Source: CAZIZT01 sp964544085
GTDB taxonomy: Bacteria; Campylobacterota_A; Desulfurellia; Desulfurellales; Hippeaceae
DNA: 64,000 nt
Reading direction: 5' to 3'
Assembly (NCBI GenBank): GCA_964544085.1
Contig: CAZIZT010000003.1
Coordinates: 62,001 to 126,000 of the forward strand
Below the pieces are notes generated by a model. It worked only from the letters and a program-made list of their open reading frames with translations. It had not been told where the DNA came from and searched no databases. Shown here one piece after another: positions 43,305-52,294 of the stretch. Numbering within the stretch: the first letter of the stretch is position 1; each line of letters begins with the position of its first letter. The position numbers and the translations under genes are program-made.

Positions 43305-45338
43305 ATGTATATCCAGATTGTTGTGCTGGCGGTTGTTCTTGCAATAAGTCTGGCCATCTTCTTCTACAGGGTTGTTTACCTGTTGAATCTACTAAAGTAC
43401 ACCCAGCCGGAAAACAGGTTTGACAGGATCTGGGAAAGGATTAAGTCAGCCGTCTGCAAGGGACTTTTACAGTGCTGCCATTTCAAGGTATCCGACCCTG
43501 ACATCATCTATACTGGCGTAATGCATGCAATGCTCTTCTTTGGTTTTGTGGTTCTCTTGCTTGGTGAGATCGAGCTCATCATTAAGGGCTTCGTTCCGGG
43601 ATTTAGCTACCTATTTCTTGGAAGCGGTATCTATAAGGCATATCTGTTTGTAGAGGATTTCTTTATCTTTGTTGTGCTTGCGGCTGTGGCTATGAGCCTT
43701 GTAAGGCGTTTCGTGTGGCATCCGAAGAAGGAGAATTACCACTTCTCGGCCTACTTCATACTGGGTCTCATCACCATTTTGATGCTGACGTTGATTTACA
43801 TGAATATGATGGAGGTTGCCAGAGAGCCGGAGCCGTACAACAACTTCATGGTCTTTTCAAGCTTTCTGTACCATCGCATATTTGGTTACTACATGGGCTT
43901 TTCCATTACAGGATACGAGATAGCTTACTGGATACACATTATTGCATTACTGACCTTCCTTGATTTTATCCCGAACTCCAAGCATCTGCACATACTTACT
44001 GCAATACCCAACAACTTCTTTGTCAATCTCGATGAGTCGATGAAGCTACGCCAGATTGACTTCGAGGATGAGACTCTTGAGAGTTTCGGTGTAGGTAAGG
44101 TAGAGGAATTCACCTGGAAGCAAGTGTTTGATGGTTATTCCTGTACCGAGTGCGGCAGGTGTTCAAGTCTGTGCCCGGCTGCCAATACTGGTAAGCTGCT
44201 TGTTCCCAAAGAGGTGATTCTTACAATCAAGGATAATATACTTGCAAATGCGCAGCACGTGCTTGGCACCTCACACGATGAGGAAAGCAGGGTAGAGCTG
44301 TTTAAAGAGTACGATCTGGAGTTGCCCAAGGATTCATATGTGGAATACCATTTAAGTATTCCTGAAAAGGCACTGTTTCAGTGCACCACGTGCGGTGCCT
44401 GTCAGGCTGTTTGTCCCGTAAGTAATGAGCATATTCGCAACATGATAGACATGAAGCGCTATCTTGTTATGACTGAAGGACGCTTCCCGCAAAAGCTTGT
44501 TGAGGCTTTTAATAACATGGAGACAAACGCCAATCCATGGGGTATAAACAGGGATTACAGAACAGACTGGGCGAAAGGTTTGGATGTAAAGACTGTTGAT
44601 GAGGCTGATGATGCAGAAATTCTTTACTTTGTGGGATGCGCAGGCGCTTTTGATGACAGGGGTAAGGAGATAGCTCGTTCATTTGTGAAGATACTTAATC
44701 AAGCTGGCGTGAAGTTTGCCATTCTGGGTAAACAGGAGAAGTGCTGTGGTGATAATGCAAGGAGGCTTGGCAACGAGTATCTCTTCTACAATCTGGCAAT
44801 TGAGAATATCGAGACATTCAGGTCTTACAACGTTAAGAAGATCGTCGTTACATGCCCCCACGGCTATTACACCCTTAAGAATGAGTATCCTAAATTCGGC
44901 GGTGATTTCTTTGAGGTTGTGCACCACTCTCAGTTTATTAAACAGCTCATAGAAGAAGGTAGGATAAAGCTCAAAGGAGAATTTGAAAAGAGCGTTGTTT
45001 ATCACGATTCCTGTTATCTTGGCAGACACAGCAACATCTATTCTCAGCCAAGAGATGTGTTGAAGAAGGCAGGAGCCAGACTCAAGGAGGCTGTAAATTC
45101 CTACAATATGAGTTTCTGCTGTGGCGCAGGCGGTGGCATGATGTGGATTGAAGAAGAGGGCGAACGCATGAATAGGATAAGAACCAATCAGCTTGCTGCC
45201 ACGGGAGCCGAGTGTATAGCAACAGCCTGTCCTTTCTGTATGATAATGCTTGATGATGGAGTGAAGGATCTCTCTTTAGAGAATCTTCAGGTAAAGGATA
45301 TAGCGCAAATTGTAGCGGAACAACTTGAAGATGCATAG
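43305..45338 (+). CDS. Membrane FeS oxidoreductase, putative ETF:menaquinone oxidoreductase
   Basis: A 677-residue membrane protein. Five or six helices in the first 240 residues resemble the NarI-type cytochrome b domain, with His candidates in VMHAMLFFG and WIHIIALL. Two [4Fe-4S] motifs follow, CTECGRCSSLCP near 280 and CTTCGACQAVCP near 363. Two CCG domains, with KCCGDNARR near 475 and FCCGAGGG near 607, complete a heterodisulfide-reductase-like C-terminus. Related proteins beside etfBA in anaerobic fatty-acid degraders carry electrons from ETF to menaquinone. Here it directly follows butyryl-CoA dehydrogenase in the same operon, so that role is likely. Confidence 0.88.
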   Translation: MYIQIVVLAVVLAISLAIFFYRVVYLLNLLKYTQPENRFDRIWERIKSAVCKGLLQCCHFKVSDPDIIYTGVMHAMLFFGFVVLLLGEIELIIKGFVPGFSYLFLGSGIYKAYLFVEDFFIFVVLAAVAMSLVRRFVWHPKKENYHFSAYFILGLITILMLTLIYMNMMEVAREPEPYNNFMVFSSFLYHRIFGYYMGFSITGYEIAYWIHIIALLTFLDFIPNSKHLHILTAIPNNFFVNLDESMKLRQIDFEDETLESFGVGKVEEFTWKQVFDGYSCTECGRCSSLCPAANTGKLLVPKEVILTIKDNILANAQHVLGTSHDEESRVELFKEYDLELPKDSYVEYHLSIPEKALFQCTTCGACQAVCPVSNEHIRNMIDMKRYLVMTEGRFPQKLVEAFNNMETNANPWGINRDYRTDWAKGLDVKTVDEADDAEILYFVGCAGAFDDRGKEIARSFVKILNQAGVKFAILGKQEKCCGDNARRLGNEYLFYNLAIENIETFRSYNVKKIVVTCPHGYYTLKNEYPKFGGDFFEVVHHSQFIKQLIEEGRIKLKGEFEKSVVYHDSCYLGRHSNIYSQPRDVLKKAGARLKEAVNSYNMSFCCGAGGGMMWIEEEGERMNRIRTNQLAATGAECIATACPFCMIMLDDGVKDLSLENLQVKDIAQIVAEQLEDA

Positions 45339-45341
45339 TTG

Positions 45342-45950
45342 ATGGATTGTTGGATGTTGGATTTTCAACTCATCAGGGACGTGCTGGATAAAAATCACAA
45401 GCCCGTAAAGAGCCCCGGCAGGCCTGCCGGGGTCTTTCTTTTGCTTGTTGACCTCAACGACTCTATTCATCTGATTCTACAAAAGCGTATAAAGGACAGA
45501 TCACCACACTCAGGTCAGATCTCACTGATAGGCGGCTCCAGTGAGCCATTCGATAAAAGTATACTTGAAACGGCTTACAGAGAAGCGAAGGAAGAGGTGG
45601 GTGTAGGGCCCTCCGATATAGAACTTCTTGGAGCATTAAGGCCAACCATAACGTTGAGGAGCGGCTTTGTTGTCTATCCCTTTGTTGGTCGCTTGCTAGG
45701 CAGTGTGGAATTAAGACCCAATCCCAGTGAGGTTGAGCGTTTGATCTATATTCCCGTTCAGAAGTTGATCGATTTGCATCCTTTTAGGAGGAAAAGTTAT
45801 TACTACGACGGTGCGAGGAGGGAAACTTTTATCATCGAACACGACGGTGAAATTGTTTGGGGAGCAACAGCCCGTATTCTTGACGATTTTATATCACGCC
45901 TGAAGGAGAGGTTGAGCAATGGAGTACCAAACGCTAAAGGTAAGGGTTGA
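45342..45950 (+). CDS. Nudix hydrolase, CoA pyrophosphatase (NudL-like)
   Basis: A roughly 202-residue Nudix protein. The Nudix box runs from GGSSEPFD to REAKEEVG (about residues 64-86), preceded by SPHSGQISLIGG, the H-x-G-Q pattern of the CoA-pyrophosphatase subgroup. It would cleave CoA or acyl-CoA to phosphopantetheine and 3',5'-ADP, plausible beside acyl-CoA enzymes. The start is uncertain: TTG at 45339, ATG at 45342 and ATG at 45354 are in frame, none with a good ribosome site, so coupling to the upstream stop is likely. A 20-nt palindrome lies inside the gene. Confidence 0.85.
   Translation: MDCWMLDFQLIRDVLDKNHKPVKSPGRPAGVFLLLVDLNDSIHLILQKRIKDRSPHSGQISLIGGSSEPFDKSILETAYREAKEEVGVGPSDIELLGALRPTITLRSGFVVYPFVGRLLGSVELRPNPSEVERLIYIPVQKLIDLHPFRRKSYYYDGARRETFIIEHDGEIVWGATARILDDFISRLKERLSNGVPNAKGKG
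45413..45432. repeat. 20-nt perfect palindrome CCCCGGCAGGCCTGCCGGGG inside the Nudix gene
   Basis: GC-only arms followed by TCTTTCTTTTG, similar to an intrinsic terminator but lying about 75 nt into a coding sequence (residues around SPGRPAG). It could attenuate transcription after the membrane oxidoreductase gene. Confidence 0.6.
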
Positions 45951-46725
45951 AGATGATATTGGATTTATAGAGCTTAATCGTCCTGAGAAACTAAATGCGC
46001 TTTCAAGGCGCCTGTTTGAAGAGCTTCAGGCAGCTGTGGAGGAGTTGGATAAGAAGGATATAACGGTCGTAATTCTATCGGGTAATGGTAGGGCGTTTTC
46101 TGCAGGATTGGACTTCTACGAATTTCTTGAGGATGTGCGCAAAGCCAGCAGCGATAAACTCGAACGATTTCTATATGAAAGGGTTGTTTTTATGCAGGAC
46201 AGCATAAGCAGCATTGAACATTCAAGCAAGGTCTACATTGCTGCCATTTCTGGTTTCTGCGTAGGCGGGGGCCTGGATATAGCATCCACGTGTGACATAC
46301 GTTTTGCAAGCAGAGACGCTGTTTTCTCTATCATGGAAACCAGAGTTGGTGTGGTGGCTGATTTGGGCGCACTCCAGAGGTTACCGCGCATTATAGGTGA
46401 AGCGAATACACGGTTGCTTGCCTACACAGCAAGAAAGATAGACGCTAAGGAGGCCTACAGAATAGGTCTTGTTAACGGAATCTATGATACAAAAGAGGCG
46501 CTTATGGAGGCGTCTATCGCATGTGCAAAGGAGATCTCTTCGAATCCAATCGAGGCTATAGAGGGTACAAAGAAAGCCCTTGTATATGGTATTTCAGCCA
46601 CTACTGAGGAATCACTTCGATTTGCTGCTGAGTATAATGCACGTATATTCGATTTTGATCGGATTATGGAGAGATTTCTGGAAAATGTTGGTAAAAAACC
46701 TCCTAAAGGAGCTGATAGAACTTGA
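45919..46725 (+). CDS. Enoyl-CoA hydratase/isomerase family protein
   Basis: A 268-residue crotonase-fold protein. The first oxyanion segment is SAGLDFYEFL near residue 62 and the second ISGFCVGGGLDIASTCD near 112. The catalytic positions read METRVGVVADLGALQRLP, so an Asp (about 152) replaces the second catalytic Glu, the pattern of dienoyl-CoA isomerases. It therefore may be a delta3,5-delta2,4-dienoyl-CoA isomerase, needed for unsaturated fatty acids, rather than a hydratase. It overlaps the Nudix gene by 32 nt and the convergent UbiD gene by 23 nt. Confidence 0.85.
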   Translation: MEYQTLKVRVEDDIGFIELNRPEKLNALSRRLFEELQAAVEELDKKDITVVILSGNGRAFSAGLDFYEFLEDVRKASSDKLERFLYERVVFMQDSISSIEHSSKVYIAAISGFCVGGGLDIASTCDIRFASRDAVFSIMETRVGVVADLGALQRLPRIIGEANTRLLAYTARKIDAKEAYRIGLVNGIYDTKEALMEASIACAKEISSNPIEAIEGTKKALVYGISATTEESLRFAAEYNARIFDFDRIMERFLENVGKKPPKGADRT

Positions 46726-48496
46726 TCTCTTCATCTGAGAGGTCAATCAGCCCCTTTTTTCTCAGTTTTTCAAAGGTTTTCGGGTCGCATACCACCTCGT
46801 CGGGCCACTCTCTTAAGTGGCCTTCCGCTTCTGTTTTTTTGGTTGCATCTATGCCGATTATCTCTTCGATCCACACATCCCTTTCTGCATCTATATTGTT
46901 CGTAACGCGCCATATCAGCATATAGGGATTGTCCAAATCGTTGCCTTCACTATCAACAAACACCACAACAGCGAGGTGCTTCTTTAATTCCGTCTGCAGC
47001 TTTTCAAACAGCTCTTTAAGAGGTTGCTGTTTCTTGATTGCTATCACGCATATCGGATTTGAACTCTCAGTGCAGTACTGCTTTGCGTCCACCACCGAAT
47101 CGTCAATGTTTTTTAGCTTTTCAACCAGCAGATTATCATCGATAACCTCGATTTCCCTTTTTATTTCTTCCCCGGTTGCATCGACGCCCAGTTTTCCACC
47201 AATTAGGGCAACAGGTGAAGAATGATCCAGTGCATCCACCACACCGCGGGAGATAAGCACTCTCTCTTTTGAAAGCCTGTTGAGCACATGTTTGGCAAGG
47301 GCTTTAAAGTCATTAAGATCAGGTGCATCTTCGTTTACGAATATCGCGTGTTTAACAAAGCTCATCTGACCATTGCCCCATAGTGCGTGCATTACTTTCA
47401 GGGAGTCGCCGGGATACTCGCATCGAATCTTACATAGAATCAGGTTGTGAAATACACCATTTTCTGGCATTCGATAATCGATGAGTTGTGGAGTGACAGC
47501 CTGGATAAGGGGCAGGAATATTCGTTCTGTTGCATAGCCCATATATTTGTCTTCAAGCGGCGGTTTTCCCACCACAGTGGCATAAAATATGGCATCGTTG
47601 CGCGCTGTTATGGACTCTACGTGCATCAGGGGGTACTCCTCGATAGGGGTGTAGTAGCCGGTATGATCACCAAAGGGACCCTCTTTAACATACTCGTCTG
47701 GTTCAACTGTGCCTTCTATGACAATATCCGTATCTTCGGGAATCCATATGTTGTTTGTAAGGCTTTTTACCAATCTTGGTCTTTTTCTTCTAATAAAGCC
47801 GTAAAAGTACAGCTCAAATATGCCCGGTGGTGCAGGTGCGGTTGAACACCAGGAGTAGAGAGGATCACCCCCGATTGCAATGGTTACAGGCATCGGTTCT
47901 CTTCTGGCTTTGTACTTTTGATAAATCCTGTTGCCGTCCTTGTGTGCCTGCCAGTGCATGGCAAGCTGTCTGTCACCTATCACCTGCAGCCTGTACATGC
48001 CTACATTTTGAACCCCGGTATCCGGGTCGATGGTGTACACCTGACCCATCGTAATAAACTTGCCGCCATCACCAGGCCAGCTTTTGAGTATGGGAAGCTC
48101 ACCGAGTCCGGAAAGCTCGGTCTGTTGACATGTGCCCGGTTTTTTGAGTTTTTTGGGGAATATATTTTTTACATCCAGCAGGATGCGTATGGCTTCCAGA
48201 ATATCCTGAAAGCGTTCGGGTGGACTGCTTAAGTGAGCCTGCTTTATCCTTTCAGCTATTTGTTGCGGCTCTGCACCGAAGATCCGTTGTACAACTGTGT
48301 GGTTTGCGAAAAGGTTCATCAGGACTGGCATTTTGTATGTCTTTCCTGTTGCTCTCTCTATGGGATTTGTGAATAAAAGTATCCGTGGTTGCTTCTTTTT
48401 TGCCTCTGCGTATGCTATATGGGCAATTTCGAGATTGACATCCAGCGGCTCATTTATAACCTTGACGAATTCCCTGATAGGTTTATACAGTCCCAC
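46703..48496 (-). CDS. UbiD-family decarboxylase, probable menaquinone pathway enzyme
   Basis: A 597-residue prenylated-FMN decarboxylase. VNVG- and family-type segments include VQNVGMYRLQVIGDRQLAMH (of which MYRLQV is the core) near residue 168, GGDPLYSW near 212, and EGTVEPDEYVKEGPFGDHTG near 262, which holds catalytic Glu residues. It is about 100 residues longer than E. coli UbiD; long forms of about 600 residues are used for menaquinone synthesis through the futalosine route in Campylobacterota. No partner UbiX is in this window. It begins 3 bp after the MBL gene and is co-transcribed with it. Confidence 0.85.
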   Translation of the reverse strand: MGLYKPIREFVKVINEPLDVNLEIAHIAYAEAKKKQPRILLFTNPIERATGKTYKMPVLMNLFANHTVVQRIFGAEPQQIAERIKQAHLSSPPERFQDILEAIRILLDVKNIFPKKLKKPGTCQQTELSGLGELPILKSWPGDGGKFITMGQVYTIDPDTGVQNVGMYRLQVIGDRQLAMHWQAHKDGNRIYQKYKARREPMPVTIAIGGDPLYSWCSTAPAPPGIFELYFYGFIRRKRPRLVKSLTNNIWIPEDTDIVIEGTVEPDEYVKEGPFGDHTGYYTPIEEYPLMHVESITARNDAIFYATVVGKPPLEDKYMGYATERIFLPLIQAVTPQLIDYRMPENGVFHNLILCKIRCEYPGDSLKVMHALWGNGQMSFVKHAIFVNEDAPDLNDFKALAKHVLNRLSKERVLISRGVVDALDHSSPVALIGGKLGVDATGEEIKREIEVIDDNLLVEKLKNIDDSVVDAKQYCTESSNPICVIAIKKQQPLKELFEKLQTELKKHLAVVVFVDSEGNDLDNPYMLIWRVTNNIDAERDVWIEEIIGIDATKKTEAEGHLREWPDEVVCDPKTFEKLRKKGLIDLSDEEIKFYQLL

Positions 48497-48499
48497 TCT

Positions 48500-49333
48500 T
48501 TACACCTCCAGGATAGCGCCTGCGGATGCGAAAAAGAACCTATCCTTGAGCAGATTGTATAGTTTAGCACCGACGGCAAGACCGGTGCAGTGGGAAGCCC
48601 CAAGCTTTTGGATGTTATACTTATCAAGTACCTTGATTGTTTCCTCTATCTGTTTATCGTCGGCAAAGCCAAGATGTGTGCCCCCTAAAACTGCATAAAT
48701 CTCTTTCTCTCCTGTCTTTTCAATGAAGTGGTTCAAAATGTTGACAATGCCGGCGTGAGCACATCCAAGGATCACCACGAGGCCTTTTTGTGTCTTTATA
48801 GCCATGGAGTAATCGTCCCAGATCTGATCCTGAATGAACTGTCCATTATCCGTTTTGACCTTCATTTCCTTGTCAATGTGTTCGAAATCTGTTTTTCTCT
48901 CTACGACACCAGAAGAGTACACACCCTCTGTAATTTCCTTGAATTCTTTATGGAAGATGAAATTTGCACCGAGACTTTCAAGGTATGCCTTGGAGTAGGG
49001 TATGCCGATGTACTTTTTTACGCCGTCTTTAATCCAGTACCTCTCTGCGAATATGTTGGGATGGCAGTAAACATCAAGGGGCGATTTAATACTGAGAAGC
49101 TCAACCATGCCACCGGTGTGATCGTAATGACCATGAGATAGATAGAGAAAATCAATCTCACTTAGATTTTTCTTGAGTGAAAGGGCGTTATTCACAAGCG
49201 CCTTTCCCTGGCCAGTATCAAATAGAAAGCTTCTGCCGGCGTACTCTACGAATGCGCTGAATCCGTGCTCACCAATTACATTGAAAGGAACCACAACACT
49301 ATTTTCTGCAAGAATTGTTATTCTTAGCTCCAT
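48500..49333 (-). CDS. MBL-fold hydrolase, methanopterin-synthase-like family
   Basis: A 277-residue metallo-beta-lactamase-fold protein. The zinc motif YLSHGHYDHTGG is near residue 62, LGCAHAGIVNIL near 185 and LGGTHLGF near 215, ending with SHCTG near 249. This pattern is that of proteins annotated as 7,8-dihydropterin-6-methyl-4-aminobenzene-phosphate synthase-like, whose function in most bacteria is unknown. It is the first gene of a pair with UbiD. AAGGGGGTG precedes the ATG. Confidence 0.85.
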   Translation of the reverse strand: MELRITILAENSVVVPFNVIGEHGFSAFVEYAGRSFLFDTGQGKALVNNALSLKKNLSEIDFLYLSHGHYDHTGGMVELLSIKSPLDVYCHPNIFAERYWIKDGVKKYIGIPYSKAYLESLGANFIFHKEFKEITEGVYSSGVVERKTDFEHIDKEMKVKTDNGQFIQDQIWDDYSMAIKTQKGLVVILGCAHAGIVNILNHFIEKTGEKEIYAVLGGTHLGFADDKQIEETIKVLDKYNIQKLGASHCTGLAVGAKLYNLLKDRFFFASAGAILEV

Positions 49334-49358
49334 AACACACCCCCTTTTTGTTTTTTCT

Positions 49359-49388
49359 ATGGTAGTGTCGAACCCACCTGCTTGTCAA
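49359..49388 (-). promoter_or_regulatory. Promoter candidate for the MBL-UbiD pair
   Basis: TTGACA, 18-bp spacer, TACCAT on the minus strand; the -35 box overlaps the last codons of the EAL gene. Confidence 0.5.
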
Positions 49389-51370
49389 AGGTTTTTGCTA
49401 AGGTCTGTTTTCTTTGAAAATTCCACTGCGGAATCCAGCGTCATAGGAGCTGCAAAGTAGAAACCTTGCACGAGGTCAACATCAAGCTGTTTGAGTATCT
49501 CTACCTGCCATCGTCTTTCTACACCTTCGGCAACAACCGTACAACCTATTTCGTGACACAGGGAAGAGGTGTGTTTGCACACAAGATAGCCTTTTTTCGT
49601 ATCCAGTGCATCTATTAATGTTTTATCGATCTTAATCTCGTCTATTTCGTATCTTGTTATTGTCTGAAATGAAGAGTATCCCGTACCAAAGTCGTCTATC
49701 GATATGCCAAAGCCGTTCTCTTTTAATCTCTTAAGGTTGTTTTCTGAGACGCTACCAGAGAGAAAGCTTCTTTCAATTATCTCAAAGATAACCCTTTCAC
49801 CCTGCAAGAGCTCGATGATTCTCGTAATGGCACTGTTACTTTTGAGCGTGTCAGGATGTAGATTAACGCCTATCTCTGGATTTATGCCGTGTTCTTTCCA
49901 CCGTGAAAAGTCGTTTTTTACCTCTCTTGATACCCAGATGTCTATTATGGGTGCAAGCCCAGCGCGCTCTACAATGCTGAGAAACGTTGGACCCGTTATC
50001 CTGCCGTTGTGACGGTAACGGATAAGCGCCTCGAATCTGTCGCAGCTGCCGTTTCTCATATCAACCTTGGGTTGGTAGTGTATGCTTAAATTCTCCTTTG
50101 TTATTGTCTGAACAACCTCATGCAGCTTTGCCTGTGCCTCGATTAATTCCTTATGTGCCTTGAAAGCCTGGATACCTTCCTCTGAGCGTATTTCTTCTGT
50201 TATTTCGAGATTTTCTTTCAGCACATTGGCGTGGGCAGTTGATTTCACCCAGCTTGAGAAACGTTTGACATAGTGCATGTAGACGAGCGTGTCCGCTATA
50301 ATCAGGGCAAGCTGCAATGCGAAAGCCACCGGATTGCCACCTGTTTTAAGGTAGACATCGATCAGGGGAGGTGTATTCCAAACAACATAGTAGTTGCCAA
50401 AGCCGATGTGCGATACCTTTAGGACCCAGTAAGCTACAGCCATGTTTACGAGTGGCATAACGACAAATGGAATTACGAAGAGTCTGTTTAGAACAATTAC
50501 GGCATAAATCAGTAGTGTGTCAATATTGAATGCAACAAGAGGTATCGAAATGCGCGTGATGGCTTTAAGCGGCTTCTCTTTGCATCCTGTTATGAGCGCT
50601 ATAAGCAATCCTACACCTACACCAGCACCGCCTATAGATACAAACATCCTGTGAAACTCACCAAATGTGAGATTGGGTAACATCTCTTTGAAGAGTATAC
50701 CTGTACCGAAAATGGCATTTACCGTATGTGCACCGTGAATGCCCAGAAACCAGAGGATATTTACAAGCGCTTCTCTAATAGTAAAGATTAGAATATCTGG
50801 GAGATCAAAATGCGCAGAGCTAATTGCATGCTTTATTATCGCATCCATTGCTGCGTCAATAATAAGGTAGGCCAAAACGAGTAGTAGATAGGCGAAGAAG
50901 AAGACGAGGAGGTAGTTGAATAGCCTGTATATATGGAAATTGCCGTCGCTCCTTCTTATGTTGAGAGAAAGGTAAGGATAAAGTAGCTTAAGTAGATAAG
51001 CTGAAGCAATCGGAACAAATAGTGTGGTGGGGGTGAAGCCATAAGGAAGCACAATGGGTGAAGAATGCTGCTCGGCAAAGATAGTTGTAATGAATACAGC
51101 AATAGCCAGTGTTATTGAGATTATTTGAGAGACCTTGAAACGTGCAGCAAAGGAGTATGCAATTGCCGATACAGCTGCCAGAGATGTGAAGGATTGCAAC
51201 ACTTTCATTATCGTTGATATAGTTTTTTTTGGCAAAAACCAGGGGTTTATGTTGAGATAACTTAGAAGAAAATAGAGAAGCGTTACAACCGATGTGAGCA
51301 AGAAAAACGGTACGATAGCTGTGTAGGCTTCCTGAAGACTTATAATAAAGGACAGAGCTTTTCTGTTCAT
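49385..51370 (-). CDS. PTS EIIC-like membrane domain fused to an EAL c-di-GMP phosphodiesterase
   Basis: A 661-residue protein. Residues about 1-375 hold roughly 10 hydrophobic segments resembling the lactose/cellobiose EIIC family, including WFLGIHGAHTVNA near 221-233 and the TPPLIDVYLKTGG region near 345. No EIIA or EIIB domain is present. Residues about 415-650 form an EAL domain with the catalytic residues intact: FEALIRY, GVNLHP, FEIIERS, IDDFGTGYSSF, IKIDKTL, VAEGVER and QGFYFAAP. It should degrade cyclic di-GMP in response to something bound by the membrane domain, probably a sugar or related solute. The ribosome site is weak. It appears to be monocistronic. Confidence 0.88.
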   Translation of the reverse strand: MNRKALSFIISLQEAYTAIVPFFLLTSVVTLLYFLLSYLNINPWFLPKKTISTIMKVLQSFTSLAAVSAIAYSFAARFKVSQIISITLAIAVFITTIFAEQHSSPIVLPYGFTPTTLFVPIASAYLLKLLYPYLSLNIRRSDGNFHIYRLFNYLLVFFFAYLLLVLAYLIIDAAMDAIIKHAISSAHFDLPDILIFTIREALVNILWFLGIHGAHTVNAIFGTGILFKEMLPNLTFGEFHRMFVSIGGAGVGVGLLIALITGCKEKPLKAITRISIPLVAFNIDTLLIYAVIVLNRLFVIPFVVMPLVNMAVAYWVLKVSHIGFGNYYVVWNTPPLIDVYLKTGGNPVAFALQLALIIADTLVYMHYVKRFSSWVKSTAHANVLKENLEITEEIRSEEGIQAFKAHKELIEAQAKLHEVVQTITKENLSIHYQPKVDMRNGSCDRFEALIRYRHNGRITGPTFLSIVERAGLAPIIDIWVSREVKNDFSRWKEHGINPEIGVNLHPDTLKSNSAITRIIELLQGERVIFEIIERSFLSGSVSENNLKRLKENGFGISIDDFGTGYSSFQTITRYEIDEIKIDKTLIDALDTKKGYLVCKHTSSLCHEIGCTVVAEGVERRWQVEILKQLDVDLVQGFYFAAPMTLDSAVEFSKKTDLSKNL

Positions 51371-51557
51371 GCGGTGACCACAGACATCACTTTTTCAACA
51401 CCCAATTGTGCATTGTGAAGAGTGCTGTGTGCTGGCACAGAGCTGTTCATCTACATGAAAAAACAGAAAAAGTCAATAAAAAAATCTTGATTGGAAGATG
51501 TGTAGTGCCACTCAGTCGGATTTAGTTTAAAAAAACCTTTATGATAGATTTTTTCTA

Positions 51558-51585
51558 TTGACAAATAAAAAAAATTATATAGAAT
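51558..51585 (+). promoter_or_regulatory. Promoter of the peroxiredoxin gene
   Basis: TTGACA, 16-bp spacer, TAGAAT, about 30 bp before the ATG; the -10 hexamer is identical to that of the nap promoter. The rest of 51371-51557 shows no gene. Confidence 0.65.
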
Positions 51586-51616
51586 TGTGTGTGAAAAATT
51601 TATGTGGAGGTGAAAC

Positions 51617-52231
51617 ATGGCTTCGACACTGGTTATGCAAAAGATGCCAGAGTTTAAGATGGATGCGTATGATGCCGCAACGGGTACTTACAAGAGCGTA
51701 TCGAGTGATGATTACAAGGGCAAATGGTTTGTCATCTGTTTCTATCCGGCGGATTTTACGTTTGTATGTCCAACCGAGCTTGCAGCAATGAATGCGAAGT
51801 ACGATGAGCTAAAGGAGCTTGGTGTGGAAGTGCTCGCCGTTTCCACTGATACCAAGTTTTCGCATAAGAGGTTCGTAGAGACTGAGCCTTTGCTTAAGGA
51901 TTTTAAATTAACCATTGGCGCAGATCCCACCGGTGCTGTTTCCAGGGCATTCGGTGTTCTTATGGAGGATGAGGGTCTTGCACTCAGAGGAAGGTTTCTT
52001 GTTAACCCGGATGGTGTTGTTGTTGCTGAAGAGGTGCAGGGACCATCTGTAGGAAGAAATGTAAATGAATTCATCAGACAGATTAAAGCCTGGCAGCACG
52101 TTTACAAAACCGGGGAGGTTTGTCCTGCTAACTGGAGGCCAGGCAAGAAGACTCTACCTGTCAATACTGAGATAGAGAAACTAACAGGCAGGGTAGGTGA
52201 CTACGTAACAGTAGAAGAGCTTCTTTCTTAA
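51617..52231 (+). CDS. 2-Cys peroxiredoxin, AhpC/Prx1 type
   Basis: A 204-residue thiol peroxidase that reduces H2O2 and organic peroxides. The peroxidatic Cys is in DFTFVCPTEL near residue 54 and the resolving Cys in GEVCPANW near 172. The Arg-containing active-site region GADPTGAVSRAFGV is near 100. Start at ATG 51617 with TGGAGGTG upstream; a longer frame from 51558 would run through the promoter. A 19-bp perfect terminator follows directly, so it is monocistronic. Confidence 0.95.
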   Translation: MASTLVMQKMPEFKMDAYDAATGTYKSVSSDDYKGKWFVICFYPADFTFVCPTELAAMNAKYDELKELGVEVLAVSTDTKFSHKRFVETEPLLKDFKLTIGADPTGAVSRAFGVLMEDEGLALRGRFLVNPDGVVVAEEVQGPSVGRNVNEFIRQIKAWQHVYKTGEVCPANWRPGKKTLPVNTEIEKLTGRVGDYVTVEELLS

Positions 52232-52241
52232 TTTGCACTAT

Positions 52242-52294
52242 AAAAAAGAAGGGTGGGAGAGTGGTTCGCAAGGCTTCTCCCACCCTTCTTTTTT
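52242..52294. terminator. Strong bidirectional terminator
   Basis: A 19-bp perfect stem from AAAAAAGAAGGGTGGGAGA to its complement, 15-nt loop, with A and T runs forming the outer stem. It lies between the convergent peroxiredoxin and SIMPL genes and reaches two bases into the end of the latter. Confidence 0.92.

Noticed and set aside
42665..43357. A 230-codon frame antisense to the butyryl-CoA dehydrogenase gene
   Set aside because: Shadow frame over a strongly supported gene; no signals for expression.
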